Assembly: GCF_002335525.1 (NCBI RefSeq)
Contig: NZ_BDUF01000003.1
Span: 40,675-104,674 of the forward strand
Length of the DNA: 64,000 nt
Origin: Effusibacillus lacus
GTDB taxonomy: Bacteria; Bacillota; Bacilli; Tumebacillales; Effusibacillaceae
Direction: 5' to 3'
Every line of letters starts with the position of its first letter. Position 1 is the stretch's first letter. The position numbers were made by a program, and so were the translations under genes. The notes beneath the pieces were generated by a model. It did no database searches. It was not told the DNA's origin and saw only the letters and a program-made list of their open reading frames with translations. Positions 25,700 to 36,102 of the stretch are shown here, piece by piece.

Positions 25700-27526
25700 T
25701 TATTCCAAAACGGTCTTCATTCTTCTCAGCCAGACTCCTTCAATTTCTTCCGCATGAACCGGTTTGCTGAAAAGAAAGCCCTGAGCAACATTGGCATTGT
25801 GTTGCCGGAGAAACTCCAGTTGGCTGTCCGTTTCAACGCCCTCCGCCACCACTTCCAGCCCCAGACCGTGCGCCATTGCAATGATGGCTTTCACCAGGGC
25901 GGAATCCTTGGATCCGTGCGGGACGTCCTTGATAAAGGATTTGTCCACCTTGATTGTATCTATGGGAAACTGTTTTAAATACGATAAGGATGAATAGCCG
26001 GTACCGAAATCGTCAATCGAGACCCGGATGCCCAACCCCTTGAGATTATGCAGCAGTTGTATAACCTGAAGCGGATCGTTCAAAGCGATGCTCTCCGTTA
26101 GTTCCAGTTCCAGAAACTTAGGGTCCAGTTGCGTTTCATTCAGGATTTGTTTAACTGTTTCAACGAAACCCTCCTGCCGGGTCTGTCTCAGCGACAGATT
26201 GACCTTCATGCAGATGGGCGGGAAACCCTGATTCTGCCAGGCTTTGGCTTGCCTGCACGCATTGCGGAGAACCCATTCCCCGATGGGCACAATGAGTCCC
26301 GTTTCTTCGGCAACCGGTATGAACTCCCCCGGGGGAATCATCCCTTTGACGGGATGCTTCCAGCGGATTAACGCTTCCACTCCGATAAGAATGTCGGTTT
26401 GCAGGCAGATCTGGGGTTGGTAGTAAATCTCAAACTCTTCCCGTTCCAGTGCTTTGTACAGTTCGTACTCCAGCAGCATCCGCTGGGAATAGGCTTCTTC
26501 AATGTCCGGGCTGTAAAGGAGACAGGTATTTCCTATCTTCTTGGAATTGTACATGGCCCGGTCCGCATTGCGGATCAGGACCTCTTCTGTCCGTCCATCC
26601 TTTGGGTAGATACTGATGCCGATGCTGGCCGTTATGTGGATCTCATTCTCCTCAAGCACAAAGGGCCGGCTGAGTGCCTCCAGGAGATTTTGCGCCACTC
26701 CAACGGCGTCCTGTTCCGATTGAATGTCATTTAGAATGACAACAAATTCGTCCCCGCCAAGCCGAGCAACCATGTCGTTGTGCGGCAGTGATTTGACCAG
26801 CCGTATTGCCACTTCACGCAGAAACAGATCGCCTGCGTGGTGCCCCAGCGTGTCATTGACCCACTTGAATCTGTCCAAATCGAGAAACAGAATGGCAAAC
26901 ATGCTGTCCAATTCCCGGGCAAGCAGAACCGTGTCCTTCAGTTGTTTGTTAAACAGGTGCCGGTTTGGCAGACCGGTGAGCGCATCATGATCAGCCAGAT
27001 ACTCAAGACGTTTCTCATATTGCTTCTGTTCGGTGATATCGGAAAATACCGAAATGAAATGGCTGATGTCGCCCAGCACACCCACATAGTTGACGACCTC
27101 ATTCCGGTCATTCCACACGGCTTGAATAGCAAGCCACTCCGGGTAGAATTCCCCGTTTTTCCGGCGGTTCCAGATTTCGCCTTCCCAATACCCGTGACGG
27201 GTAATTGAATTCCACATATTGCTGTAGAATTGATCATTATGCAGGCCGGACTTCAGGATGCTCGGCTTCTTCCCGATCACTTCATCCGCCTGATACCCGG
27301 TAATCAAAGTGAAAGCACGGTTGACCGACAGGATATGGGTTTGACTGTCAGTAATGACAATTCCCTCGTTGGTAATGCTGAAAACCGCGTCGACAATATT
27401 ACATTTAAAATGTCGTGTATTGGCTGTTGACCGGTTCACTGAATAAATGCCCTTTCCGCCGATGGTATACGGCTCAAGAGAATTTGTATCACTCTTTACC
27501 TGACGTTTATTATAAATGAGGGTCAA
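25700..27526 (-). CDS. PAS-GGDEF-EAL cyclic-di-GMP signalling protein
   Basis: A cytosolic protein of about 608 residues with no membrane helix. A PAS domain (about 50-170, [20 protein letters not shown]) is followed by a diguanylate cyclase domain with [11 protein letters not shown] (about 255) and an EAL phosphodiesterase domain (about 345-600) with GVEALIRW and the metal-site string [11 protein letters not shown]. Both active-site motifs look intact, so it could make or break c-di-GMP. The N-terminal start is weak: a TTG at 27526 without a good binding site. It lies just downstream of pilT and probably tunes the pilus system. Confidence 0.9.
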   Translation of the reverse strand: MTLIYNKRQVKSDTNSLEPYTIGGKGIYSVNRSTANTRHFKCNIVDAVFSITNEGIVITDSQTHILSVNRAFTLITGYQADEVIGKKPSILKSGLHNDQFYSNMWNSITRHGYWEGEIWNRRKNGEFYPEWLAIQAVWNDRNEVVNYVGVLGDISHFISVFSDITEQKQYEKRLEYLADHDALTGLPNRHLFNKQLKDTVLLARELDSMFAILFLDLDRFKWVNDTLGHHAGDLFLREVAIRLVKSLPHNDMVARLGGDEFVVILNDIQSEQDAVGVAQNLLEALSRPFVLEENEIHITASIGISIYPKDGRTEEVLIRNADRAMYNSKKIGNTCLLYSPDIEEAYSQRMLLEYELYKALEREEFEIYYQPQICLQTDILIGVEALIRWKHPVKGMIPPGEFIPVAEETGLIVPIGEWVLRNACRQAKAWQNQGFPPICMKVNLSLRQTRQEGFVETVKQILNETQLDPKFLELELTESIALNDPLQVIQLLHNLKGLGIRVSIDDFGTGYSSLSYLKQFPIDTIKVDKSFIKDVPHGSKDSALVKAIIAMAHGLGLEVVAEGVETDSQLEFLRQHNANVAQGFLFSKPVHAEEIEGVWLRRMKTVLE

Positions 27527-27605
27527 CCGGAATAATACATAATCTTACATTTTTCAATAAACTGTCTGTTTGTTGTAAGAATTTTGTCAAGAATGCCGGT
27601 TCCGG

Positions 27606-28658
27606 CTAGAAGGGTATATTGGATTGGCGCAGCTCCAACATCAGACTTTCACAATCCCGGGGATCTACCTTCCCTTCCCGGATCAGCCTGTCGACAGCCT
27701 GCTCCATCGTTTGCATCCCATACCGGGCCCCGGTTTGGATGATGTTCTTGATCTGATGCACCTTCTCTTGACGGATGAGATTGGCCACCGCCGGGATGTT
27801 GACAAGAACCTCAATGGCGGCCACCCGGCCGTTGCCGTTCCTTTGTTTAAGCAACCGCTGCGCGTAGATGGCAACCAGGACATTGGACAATTGAAGACGG
27901 ATTTGCGCATGCTGGTTGGCCGGGAATGCATCAATGATCCGGTCGATGGTCTGGGCCGCATCCGGCGTGTGCAGCGTGGCCAGTACCAGATGCCCGGTCT
28001 CCGCCGCTGTAATGGCTGTGGAAATCGTCTCCAGGTCCCGCATTTCCCCGATTTGGATCACATCGGGATCTTCCCGCAGGGCTGCCCGCAGCCCTGTTGA
28101 AAAACTGGCCGTGTCCAATCCGATCTCCCGTTGTACTACAATGCTTCGATTATGATTGTGAAGGTATTCGATGGGATCTTCCAAGGTGATGACATGACGC
28201 TCCATGGTCCGGTTCATCTCATTGATCATCGCCGCCAGCGTCGTGGATTTTCCGCTGCCGGTGGGCCCTGTCACCAGAATCAGGCCGTAGGGCCGTTTGA
28301 TGATTTCATGCGTTACCGGCGGCAGCCCCAAAGTGTCCATGGTGGGAATCCCGAATGCAATGACGCGAAGGGCCATGGAGACCGTTCCCCGCTGCCTGAA
28401 CACGTTGACCCGGAAGCGGGCCAATCCGGGAACGGAATAAGAGGTATCGTATTCGCCCGTCTCGGCAAACGTTATCCACGCTTCTTCCCCCAGCAGCTCT
28501 TTCGCGAGGGAAGCGCAATCTTCCACGGACAATGCCGGATGTCCCATCGGCACCAGCCGTCCGTCAATTCTCAGATAAGGGGGAATCCCAACGGACACGT
28601 GCAGATCCGAAGCTTTCCTTTCTACAGTTTCCCGCAGCAATGAGTCAATTTTCTTCAT
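27606..28658 (-). CDS. pilT: Type IV pilus retraction ATPase PilT
   Basis: A 350-residue hexameric ATPase that depolymerises the pilus for twitching. Walker A is GPTGSGKSTT (about 131), the Asp and His boxes are present (EDPIEY, LATLHTPDAAQTIDRII), and the AIYAQRLLKQ / AIEVLVN region is PilT-specific. It is encoded about 15 bases after pilB. Confidence 0.94.
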   Translation of the reverse strand: MKKIDSLLRETVERKASDLHVSVGIPPYLRIDGRLVPMGHPALSVEDCASLAKELLGEEAWITFAETGEYDTSYSVPGLARFRVNVFRQRGTVSMALRVIAFGIPTMDTLGLPPVTHEIIKRPYGLILVTGPTGSGKSTTLAAMINEMNRTMERHVITLEDPIEYLHNHNRSIVVQREIGLDTASFSTGLRAALREDPDVIQIGEMRDLETISTAITAAETGHLVLATLHTPDAAQTIDRIIDAFPANQHAQIRLQLSNVLVAIYAQRLLKQRNGNGRVAAIEVLVNIPAVANLIRQEKVHQIKNIIQTGARYGMQTMEQAVDRLIREGKVDPRDCESLMLELRQSNIPF

Positions 28659-28673
28659 ATGATCCCCGCTTTC

Positions 28674-30332
28674 TCACTCATCCGAAATGACAACCTGGAA
28701 CACTTCCTCCATTGTTGTGAGACCTTGCACCGCTTTGTCCAAACCGTCTTCCAGCATGGTTCTGAAACCCTGTTTCCTGGCCCAATTCCTGTATGTATCG
28801 ATGGGATGATGTTGGGTAACCAGGGTGCGGAGTTCCTCGTCAAACGGCAGTACTTCCTGGATGGCCAGCCGCCCCCGGTAGCCGGTCCGGTTGCACAGGG
28901 CGCAGCCGCTCCCCCGCCACAGTTTGTCGGCATGCACACCGTGTTTCTCCAGCACAGCCGCCTCTTCCGCATGGGGAACATAGGACACCTTGCAGTCGGT
29001 ACAAATCCGGCGAACCAATCTTTGCGCCACCACTCCCCGCATGGTGGAAGCAATCAGGTAGGATTCCAGGCCCATATCCAGCAGTCGGGTCACGGCGCTG
29101 GCAGCATCATTGGTATGCAGGGTGGACAGCACCAGGTGGCCTGTCAACGCTGCCCGAAATGCAATCTCCGCCGTTTCCATGTCCCGGATTTCCCCGATCA
29201 TGATAATATTCGGGTCTTCCCGGAGAATGGAGCGGAGACCCGCGGCAAAGGTGAGACCGATGGCCGGATTCACCTGCACCTGGTTGATCCCGTCAAGTTG
29301 GTACTCGACCGGATCTTCGATCGTGATCAGGTTCTGTCTTTCCGTATTCAGGTGATGAAGCGCCGCATAGAGGGTCGAAGTTTTCCCGCTTCCCGTAGGT
29401 CCTGTCACGAGCACGATTCCATGAGCCGAATTGACCATTCTCATGAAGGTTTTTTCGTTTATCTCCGAGAACCCGAGCCTGTCGATCCGCGTGATGGCAT
29501 TCTTCATATCAAGCAGCCGCAGCACGATTTTCTCTCCGAAAATCGTAGGCAGGGTAGCAACCCGAACGTCAACGGTGCGTCCCCGAACCTGCAATTGGAT
29601 ACGGCCATCCTGCGGCAACCGCCGTTCCGCGATGTTCAGGTTGGCCATGATCTTGATCCTGGCGGTAAGCACCGGCTGCATGTGTTTGGGCAGCCGCATC
29701 TGGTTCATCAGGATGCCGTCAATCCGGAAACGCACCACCACACCGGCCCGCTGCGAGTCAAAATGGATATCGCTCGCCCGCTTGTCCACCGCATCTTCGA
29801 TCAACTGGTTGACCATGCGTACAATCGGCGCATCTTCCCCACGAACCTGGCTTTCGTCGATTTCTTCCGGATGAATATCTTCCAGTACTTCGGAAATTGA
29901 TTTCTTCAAACTGTAGTAATGGGTAAACGCTTTTTGTATGCTGTCCCTTGTCGCAATAACCGGATCGATCTGCAAGCCGGTAGTCATTTGGATGTCATCG
30001 ATGGCGTAATAGTCCATCGGATCAATCATGGCCAATGTCAAACGATTGCCCCGGCGTTTGACAGGCAATACCTTGTAACGGCGGGCCAATTCTTCCGGCA
30101 CAAGATCAACGATGGAGCGATCCACCTCATATTGTTCCAGGTTCACATGGGGCACACCCAGTTGAAACTCCATGACTTCAATCAATTGATCCTCCGAAAT
30201 GGCGCCCCTCTGGATCAACACTTCCCCCAGGGGCTGGCCAGTCACTTTCTGTTCCGCAAGGGCCTGATCCAGTTGGTCCTTCGTGACCAGACCGAACTCC
30301 AGCAACAGGTCTCCCAGACGTTTACGTGTCAT
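28674..30332 (-). CDS. pilB: Type IV pilus assembly ATPase PilB (GspE family)
   Basis: A 552-residue extension ATPase. An N-terminal MshEN/T2SSE domain (about 1-150) precedes the ATPase core with Walker A GPTGSGKTST (about 315), Walker B region IIMIGEIRD, and the zinc tetracysteine CTDCKV...CALCNRTG (about 450-490). It polymerises pilin with PilC and the PilMNO platform. ATG 30332 has GAGAGG upstream. Confidence 0.94.
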   Translation of the reverse strand: MTRKRLGDLLLEFGLVTKDQLDQALAEQKVTGQPLGEVLIQRGAISEDQLIEVMEFQLGVPHVNLEQYEVDRSIVDLVPEELARRYKVLPVKRRGNRLTLAMIDPMDYYAIDDIQMTTGLQIDPVIATRDSIQKAFTHYYSLKKSISEVLEDIHPEEIDESQVRGEDAPIVRMVNQLIEDAVDKRASDIHFDSQRAGVVVRFRIDGILMNQMRLPKHMQPVLTARIKIMANLNIAERRLPQDGRIQLQVRGRTVDVRVATLPTIFGEKIVLRLLDMKNAITRIDRLGFSEINEKTFMRMVNSAHGIVLVTGPTGSGKTSTLYAALHHLNTERQNLITIEDPVEYQLDGINQVQVNPAIGLTFAAGLRSILREDPNIIMIGEIRDMETAEIAFRAALTGHLVLSTLHTNDAASAVTRLLDMGLESYLIASTMRGVVAQRLVRRICTDCKVSYVPHAEEAAVLEKHGVHADKLWRGSGCALCNRTGYRGRLAIQEVLPFDEELRTLVTQHHPIDTYRNWARKQGFRTMLEDGLDKAVQGLTTMEEVFQVVISDE

Positions 30333-30362
30333 ATCGATGCCCTCTCTTTGCAGCCAATTCCA

Positions 30363-31115
30363 TTAGGGTCTTCCAAATGCCCGTTCATTACCGGCCGGTT
30401 CAATGGGGAGCGGCCACTCAATCGTATTTGCCTCATCGTTGTTCCACGGGGAATGGGAATAAAGTGACAGCTTCAAATCAAGCTTGGGCATCGCCCCTTT
30501 ACCGGACGATTGCTTAGTCCCTCCGCTGTTAGACCCACCGGCCGCACGGTCCTTACAAAAACAAACGTTATACTCATTGATCCAGATCAACCTCTGCATC
30601 TGTTGAAGCCTGTCCAGGAACTGTATCAGGTCCTCCGGCTTCCCTTCTGCAGAAACCGTTATTTCCAAAGATTGAATCCCCGCTAGTTCAGGTGGGGGAC
30701 TGGCCAAGGCTGTTTCTTTCTTGTTCCCCTGCTTGGAATTATTGGCAGACCCATTTTGGGTGCTGGTCTCAGATTTTTTGTCGGTGGGTTCGTCTTTCGT
30801 TATCGCCGGGGTTACACTCACCAGCGTCACTTGGCTGTCCTTGGCGGCCAAAGTCAAATCAGCGAAAAACAATGGCATTTCCCAATCCTTTGGGATCGCT
30901 CGCCCCAGTTTTTTCCAATCCGGGGTTTCCACTTTCTGCTGGATCTTTTGCTGCAGTCGGGTAACCTGTTGGGATACAGCGTCCGCTTGTCCTTTTATTT
31001 CTGAGGCAGCTTTTTCCTTCTGCCAGGACAGATATCCAAAAGCCCCACCAGACAGGAACAGGCAACCCGACAGCAGGAGTACGATTTTCTGTGGAAATGT
31101 GAGAGACGATAACAT
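30363..31115 (-). CDS. pilO: Type IV pilus inner-membrane protein PilO
   Basis: About 250 residues: a short N-terminus, one membrane helix (about 10-30), a coiled-coil stretch (about 33-60) and a ferredoxin-like extracellular domain with a low-complexity Ser/Asn/Lys linker near 110-135. It pairs with PilN. ATG 31115 with GGAAGG upstream is preferred; an in-frame ATG at 31139 overlaps the pilN stop as TAATG. Sequence similarity is low, so the call rests largely on topology and its place after pilM and pilN. Confidence 0.75.
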   Translation of the reverse strand: MLSSLTFPQKIVLLLSGCLFLSGGAFGYLSWQKEKAASEIKGQADAVSQQVTRLQQKIQQKVETPDWKKLGRAIPKDWEMPLFFADLTLAAKDSQVTLVSVTPAITKDEPTDKKSETSTQNGSANNSKQGNKKETALASPPPELAGIQSLEITVSAEGKPEDLIQFLDRLQQMQRLIWINEYNVCFCKDRAAGGSNSGGTKQSSGKGAMPKLDLKLSLYSHSPWNNDEANTIEWPLPIEPAGNERAFGRP

Positions 31116-31138
31116 CCTGTCCTTCCTTTCTACGGGCA

Positions 31139-32065
31139 TTATCGGGGCAAGGTAATCTGGACTTCCAGCTTATACTTTTGATAGGCAGGAGGTTTCAGAG
31201 TTAATGAAATATCTACCGTTCCATTGATGTTGGCGGGTCCCTGAATTTCAGCCTTGTTTTCCGAATGTGAGTTATCTGTCGGTGCTTCCGCATGTGCTTT
31301 TTTGGCATGCCACGGCAAGAAAGCATTGAGCTTTGCCCAAAAAGTTCCGTTCTTGTCCCCCACCTTTGAAAGTGAAGAAGAGCCCCCTTTGGACTGCCCG
31401 TAGTCAGATGGGTAACCTGGCTGTTGTCCAGGGACTGGCGTTGACGGAATCGTTTGCTTGGGCAATGGTTGCACAGGGGGAACCTGTTGGCCGGACCCCG
31501 GGGGTTGTGAAGGAATCTGCTGCCACTGCCCCGGTGTGGATTGGGGCTTAAGCAGTTCCTCCAAAGGAATGGATACAGATGCTTTCAGTTCCCCTTCAAT
31601 TCGAGTTGCCGCCTTGACTGTTAAACCGGTGATCTTGGGATGAATCTGCAGGTGACGCAAAAAAGTCGACACCGATTCCATATCCGGCAGCTCGGCTTCC
31701 AGATCGTAGATCCCTGTCCCTACATAATGAACAGAAGTTAGATAACTCTTGGCAGGAAGCAGGGATGAGAACAGACTCAGTTCTTCCAGGAATTGAGGAC
31801 GCTTGCCCGACCAGGAATCAAGGGCTTGTGATTGCTTGGCGGTATCCAGTAACTTCTGGATCTCAGACGCTTTGCTTTGAAGGTCGGGAAGTTTTGCCCG
31901 TTCACTGGTTAGTAGCTGTTCTGCCAGCATCTGCTCGTTTCCATGCTGAATCCACCTCACGACAAACCACAGATTTCCTATTGCCAGGAGACCCGCTAGT
32001 GTTGTCAGTGCGATCGTTTTATAGATAACACTCGGAGGTTGTACAGGCAAAAGGTTAATCTGCAT
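31139..32065 (-). CDS. pilN: Type IV pilus inner-membrane protein PilN
   Basis: A 308-residue protein. The N-terminal INLLP motif (residues 3-7) that docks into PilM is present, then one membrane helix (about 20-40), a coiled coil, and a ferredoxin-like domain. The C-terminal half has a Pro/Gln/Ser-rich insert (about 175-230) that makes it longer than typical PilN (about 180-200 residues). It overlaps pilM by 11 bases. Confidence 0.82.
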   Translation of the reverse strand: MQINLLPVQPPSVIYKTIALTTLAGLLAIGNLWFVVRWIQHGNEQMLAEQLLTSERAKLPDLQSKASEIQKLLDTAKQSQALDSWSGKRPQFLEELSLFSSLLPAKSYLTSVHYVGTGIYDLEAELPDMESVSTFLRHLQIHPKITGLTVKAATRIEGELKASVSIPLEELLKPQSTPGQWQQIPSQPPGSGQQVPPVQPLPKQTIPSTPVPGQQPGYPSDYGQSKGGSSSLSKVGDKNGTFWAKLNAFLPWHAKKAHAEAPTDNSHSENKAEIQGPANINGTVDISLTLKPPAYQKYKLEVQITLPR

Positions 32066-33149
32066 CGGAAATTACCCCCCTCAGCGCTGCACCGGCTGCA
32101 GGTAGACTGACTACTTTGTGTGGTGTCCGAACGGATTGACGGATGATGGGGATTTGCAGAATCTCAGTGCTTATACCAAGCTGTGCCGCCAAACTGTTTG
32201 CCATTTTTGTAGGACTTGGCACATGATTGTTTAAATAAACGGTACCCAAAGCAAAATCACGTTGTTTTAAAGAATATTGCAGGAAAGATATGGATCGCTG
32301 GATTTGATAGCTAAGGTCTCGGCACAACGAATCCAAAAGGGCTTCGTTCTCCTGATCGAAAACGTCCCACTTGCTGTCTGTGTTCCCCCCAAAAGAAGCT
32401 TGTAATGCGGATTCACCTGCCGCTGTCACAGCCACCTCTCCCCATGCCCCCTGACCCTGGGGTAGTATGTAGTCATCCGCTCGCATATCGAGGGTACGGG
32501 TCATCAACAAACTTCCCTTCTGATAGAAATGGGCCGTTACGCCCTCGGTCCCGAAATCTACCAGGAGAGCCGCTTGATCCGGTTTTTTGTTCAAGGCTTT
32601 TAGCGCACGAAGAGCGCTTAGGCCTTTTACCTCAATAGCGGCGAGGCGAATACCTGCCTCCTTGAAGGCACGGACCAGTCCGTTGATCAGTTCACCAGGA
32701 GCAGCCACCAGCAGAATCATCGCTTGGTCCCCTTGCTCATCCACCTGTTCTTTCGGCTGCAGCTCAGGTGGAAAGAAGTCAAAATCATAGACAGGATCGT
32801 TCATGGGAAGCCAAATCTGATCATGAAGCTGGAACCGAAGCAGATCTTGCATCTGTTTCCGTCCCACTTTGGGCATCGCAACCATACGTATGACAGCTGC
32901 TGCACTGGGCAGATTCAGGACAACCTTTCGGATAGGGAGTCTATACTTACGAAATGTATTGTTAAGATCAGAAGCAAACCGATCAAAATCGTGGATTCGA
33001 CCATTGTCATAGATTTGATTGGAAAACGGAATCACCTCATGGGCCAGAACTTCAACCACACCATGCCCGCCCCGGGCATACACCACTTCCAGCCGATCCG
33101 CTTTTAGACTGATCCCAACTCCTGTATGGCGTTTGAACGAGAACTGCAT
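32055..33149 (-). CDS. pilM: Type IV pilus actin-like ATPase PilM
   Basis: A 364-residue cytoplasmic actin/FtsA-fold protein that links PilN to the motor. The nucleotide-binding phosphate loops are represented by the N-terminal 'GISLKADRLEVVY' and 'LLVDFGTEGVTAHFYQ' (about 195-210). ATG 33149 has GGAGG upstream. It begins the pilMNO block. Confidence 0.87.
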   Translation of the reverse strand: MQFSFKRHTGVGISLKADRLEVVYARGGHGVVEVLAHEVIPFSNQIYDNGRIHDFDRFASDLNNTFRKYRLPIRKVVLNLPSAAAVIRMVAMPKVGRKQMQDLLRFQLHDQIWLPMNDPVYDFDFFPPELQPKEQVDEQGDQAMILLVAAPGELINGLVRAFKEAGIRLAAIEVKGLSALRALKALNKKPDQAALLVDFGTEGVTAHFYQKGSLLMTRTLDMRADDYILPQGQGAWGEVAVTAAGESALQASFGGNTDSKWDVFDQENEALLDSLCRDLSYQIQRSISFLQYSLKQRDFALGTVYLNNHVPSPTKMANSLAAQLGISTEILQIPIIRQSVRTPHKVVSLPAAGAALRGVISDAD

Positions 33150-33176
33150 GAGTGCCTCCTGTAACCATCTTCTAAT

Positions 33177-34325
33177 TTACCGAATACGGCGACTGATGAC
33201 TTCGGGATTGGGGGTCGAAATCCCCGGCATATCTTCGATTCCGATTTCGGAAAATAAATCTCTGTCGAATTCAATGACCACGTTGGAGTTGCCTTTTCCG
33301 CCATTTATCTCAACCGTGGAACCACTAATCCCGCCTTTTAATTTTAGAACATTTTTTTTATCAATTTTTAGTGTACCGTTTGGTGCATAGAAGAAAATAC
33401 GAAACTGCTTGTCGTCGAAATCCTCATCCACTTCGATGGTAAGATCCCCGGTTGTTGCAATAAACAGCTTCTTGTCGGTCCATGTGTCCAGTTTTAAAGT
33501 CACTTCGTTTGATTTCAGTTCCCATTTATCTTTTTTATTGTCATACTCCCACTTCTCACCATTTAATAAAAAGACATCCTTGTTCGTAGTCAGCAAAGTC
33601 GATAAAGATATGGACTGGGTCTGGATTTCGGCAGCGTCAGATCTGCCTTGCAAAGTACTTTTCAGTTGGGTGTAAGAAGGAAATGACAAGTTGCTATCTC
33701 TTTTTGTAACAGGATAATCGTCCAGATCCTTCTCGTTAAGGTTTGAATCCTTCCCCAACTCAATTCTTCCATTCTCAATCTTAAAACCGTTTTTCAGATT
33801 GGTTGTGCCACCCAGATATATGTTACCTATCATTGTCACATTTGGGTTTCCTTTAAAGTCCACGTCCCCTTCTGAAGCCATCGAATATTGAAATACAGCA
33901 GGAAGCGTGAACATATCTACCGTTACCACGATTTGCTGTACTTTATTGGAAGCGGGTATAGTGCCTACTGCGGTAAACTCTACCGTTCCATTGCTTAGGA
34001 ATCTTGCATTGGTAATATCGATGGTTCCAGCAGGTTCCGCTACTGATATCGGCAGATTGAGGCTCGAAAGCAGACTGTTCAATTCTGCTTGGTTATCCGG
34101 GTACCCGGAAGTTTCAGCCGTTTGATGAAGCTTGCTGAGAACAAGTTCTGCTCCCTCTTCTGCCAAATAGTAGGCCTGTTTCCTTGCACCTTGGGACTCG
34201 GTGCTCTTTGCTTCCGAGACTACCCTTGTGCTGACAGCAGCCAATAAAGTCATCAGGATCAGGGAGACCATGAGCACAAGAACAAGCGTATATCCGGATT
34301 CCCGGCTCTGTCTGGTATGCGGCAT
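33177..34325 (-). CDS. PilX/GspK-like minor pilin or pilus-associated protein
   Basis: A 382-residue exported protein whose N-terminus SRESGYTLVLVLMVSLIL resembles a class III prepilin leader (cleavage after Gly11) but lacks Glu at +5, as in GspK/PilX types. The large C-terminal part has many short beta-type segments with Asn/Asp (about 130-370), suggesting a beta-solenoid or pilus-tip adhesin-like domain. ATG 34325 has AAGGAGGG upstream. It lies between the minor pilin and pilM genes. Confidence 0.72.
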   Translation of the reverse strand: MPHTRQSRESGYTLVLVLMVSLILMTLLAAVSTRVVSEAKSTESQGARKQAYYLAEEGAELVLSKLHQTAETSGYPDNQAELNSLLSSLNLPISVAEPAGTIDITNARFLSNGTVEFTAVGTIPASNKVQQIVVTVDMFTLPAVFQYSMASEGDVDFKGNPNVTMIGNIYLGGTTNLKNGFKIENGRIELGKDSNLNEKDLDDYPVTKRDSNLSFPSYTQLKSTLQGRSDAAEIQTQSISLSTLLTTNKDVFLLNGEKWEYDNKKDKWELKSNEVTLKLDTWTDKKLFIATTGDLTIEVDEDFDDKQFRIFFYAPNGTLKIDKKNVLKLKGGISGSTVEINGGKGNSNVVIEFDRDLFSEIGIEDMPGISTPNPEVISRRIR

Positions 34326-34343
34326 GGTTCTTCCCTCCTTGTC

Positions 34344-34829
34344 TTACGGTTGCATTCGCGGTGTGGCGGAAAAAGTCGTGTCAAAGGAATGGTTTCGGTC
34401 CTGAAACGTGACGTGGAATTCTGCAACTCCAATGTTATTTTGGTAACTAAACTCGCTTACATGTTCAAAGGTTTTTTGAAAGGGAGGACTGAATCGCTTT
34501 ACCAATAATGTTTGACCATTAGGATCCCATGACAGTTCAGCAATGGTAACAAAACCCGTGCTGTCGGTTTGCTCAATCACGATTTCAGTTCCGTCTGCGT
34601 TCGGCGTGATTCTTTGGCTGTCCTGCACTAAGGGTACTATTAACTGTTCCAATAGCCGAACCTGCTCCTGCAAACCCGATTGAATGTGAATGTCTCTTTC
34701 CGTCCTTTCGCTGAATTGGCGAATCGTAAAAGCAATCCCAATCACCAGTAAGGCTATGGTCAAAGCAGCCATCATTTCAACCAATGTCAATCCCTTTTCC
34801 CCACTGTGCATCCTAATCATCATGGTCAT
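34344..34829 (-). CDS. Minor pilin with prepilin cleavage/methylation domain (PilW/ComGF-like)
   Basis: A 161-residue prepilin. The cleavage site SGEKG-LTLVEMM (about residues 9-20) has the required Gly at -1 and Glu at +5, followed by a hydrophobic helix. It overlaps the preceding minor pilin gene by about 17 bases, so the two are coupled. The exact start among several Met codons is uncertain. Confidence 0.78.
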   Translation of the reverse strand: MTMMIRMHSGEKGLTLVEMMAALTIALLVIGIAFTIRQFSERTERDIHIQSGLQEQVRLLEQLIVPLVQDSQRITPNADGTEIVIEQTDSTGFVTIAELSWDPNGQTLLVKRFSPPFQKTFEHVSEFSYQNNIGVAEFHVTFQDRNHSFDTTFSATPRMQP

Positions 34830-35244
34830 AATCTCCGTAAAACGAAGTCAGGACATAAGTTTGATCCTGATCGGCACCATTTGGCCTCCACCGGCAAGCA
34901 ACACGGGTATTCCATCCATTTCGATCTGAATCATAAGTGTAGGATACGGTAATTTGAACCCCAGGAGGTGGGTCGTCGATGTTTAAGGCAGCAAAATTCA
35001 CATCCTGTGGATTTCCGCTTTTGTCAAGACTGAGGGTCTTCCACTGTCCATTCATCCAGTTGTAAAGGGATTCCATTGTCCGTCCTGCAACCGTGACAAC
35101 CTGAGTTCGATCACCGGACTGCTTCACTCCGCGGTACCCGTCAGTGAAATACCCCATTACCGGAAGGAGCAGAACCATCACAATGACCATGGAAGCCAGC
35201 ACTTCCACAAGGGAGTATCCTCGTTCAGACAGTCGGTTCTGCAT
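34813..35244 (-). CDS. Minor pilin with prepilin cleavage/methylation domain (PilV-like)
   Basis: A 143-residue prepilin with the site SERG-YSLVEVL (about residues 6-16) and a 20-residue hydrophobic helix. It resembles PilV/GspI minor pilins that prime pilus assembly. It lies downstream of the prepilin peptidase gene and overlaps the next minor pilin gene. Confidence 0.78.
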   Translation of the reverse strand: MQNRLSERGYSLVEVLASMVIVMVLLLPVMGYFTDGYRGVKQSGDRTQVVTVAGRTMESLYNWMNGQWKTLSLDKSGNPQDVNFAALNIDDPPPGVQITVSYTYDSDRNGWNTRVACRWRPNGADQDQTYVLTSFYGDYDHDD

Positions 35245-35270
35245 GATGTCCCCTCCCTTCCCACCGCACC

Positions 35271-36050
35271 TTACTTTAGAAAGTTCAGATACCAGGCAAC
35301 TATGGATTCACCGAACAAATAGGCAATCATGGCTCCACCACAAAGAAACGGACCAAAGGGCATGTGCTGCCCGGTTTGCAGGCGACCCGATTTTTGCAAA
35401 TAAAGCCCCACCGCCAAACCTGACAGGGATGCCAGAAACATTGTCAAAATGGCACCTGACAGTCCGGTCATCACTCCAATGCCAGCCATCAACTTTACGT
35501 CCCCAAGGCCCATGCCTTCTTTTCCAAACAGATAGGGGCTGATCCACCAGAGAAAAAGGAGAAAACCTGCACCGAGTACTCCGCCCAAGAAATAAGTCCA
35601 CAAAGATTCCGACCCGATGGCAAATCTCCCTATGATCGCTACTGCTAAGAGCGGATAAGTTAAGACATTTGGCAGCAGAAGCTCCTTAATGTCAATAACA
35701 GCCAAGGGAATCAGGAAGCTGACAAAAGCAAGACCCAAGACTGTTTCCCAAGACCACCCGAATCTCCATGCCACCACTCCCCACAGCAAAGCGGTAATCG
35801 CTTCTACAACAGGGTATTGCCAGTGGATGGTCCCCTTGCAGGCTCTGCATCGTCCCCTAAGAAAAAGCCAGCTAAAGACGGGGACAAGGTCGAGAATCCC
35901 CAAACGGGTACCGCAGTGGGGGCACCTGGAAGGGGGAACCACAATGGATTCCCCTTTGGGAAATCGGATGGACACGACGTTAAGGAATGAACCTACTAAC
36001 AGACCAAATAAGACAGCATAGAGAATTAAAAGCCAATTCAATTGATTCAT
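35271..36050 (-). CDS. pilD: Prepilin peptidase and N-methyltransferase
   Basis: A 259-residue membrane aspartyl protease that cuts the prepilins of this operon. The N-terminal domain has the zinc pairs CPHC (about 43-46) and CRAC (about 68-71). The two catalytic aspartates are in VIDIKELLLPN and GLGDVKLMAGIG. About seven to eight membrane helices are predicted. ATG 36050 has AAGGAAG upstream. It sits between the major pilin gene and the minor pilins. Confidence 0.93.
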   Translation of the reverse strand: MNQLNWLLILYAVLFGLLVGSFLNVVSIRFPKGESIVVPPSRCPHCGTRLGILDLVPVFSWLFLRGRCRACKGTIHWQYPVVEAITALLWGVVAWRFGWSWETVLGLAFVSFLIPLAVIDIKELLLPNVLTYPLLAVAIIGRFAIGSESLWTYFLGGVLGAGFLLFLWWISPYLFGKEGMGLGDVKLMAGIGVMTGLSGAILTMFLASLSGLAVGLYLQKSGRLQTGQHMPFGPFLCGGAMIAYLFGESIVAWYLNFLK

Positions 36051-36102
36051 TTTAAGTGTACTTCCTTAAAGAAATGGCCCCTATGAAAGGGGCATTGTGC
36101 TA

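Noticed and set aside
28659..29900. Plus-strand open frame of about 413 codons opposite pilB
   Set aside because: pilB is complete with all motifs; the antisense frame is a codon-bias shadow.
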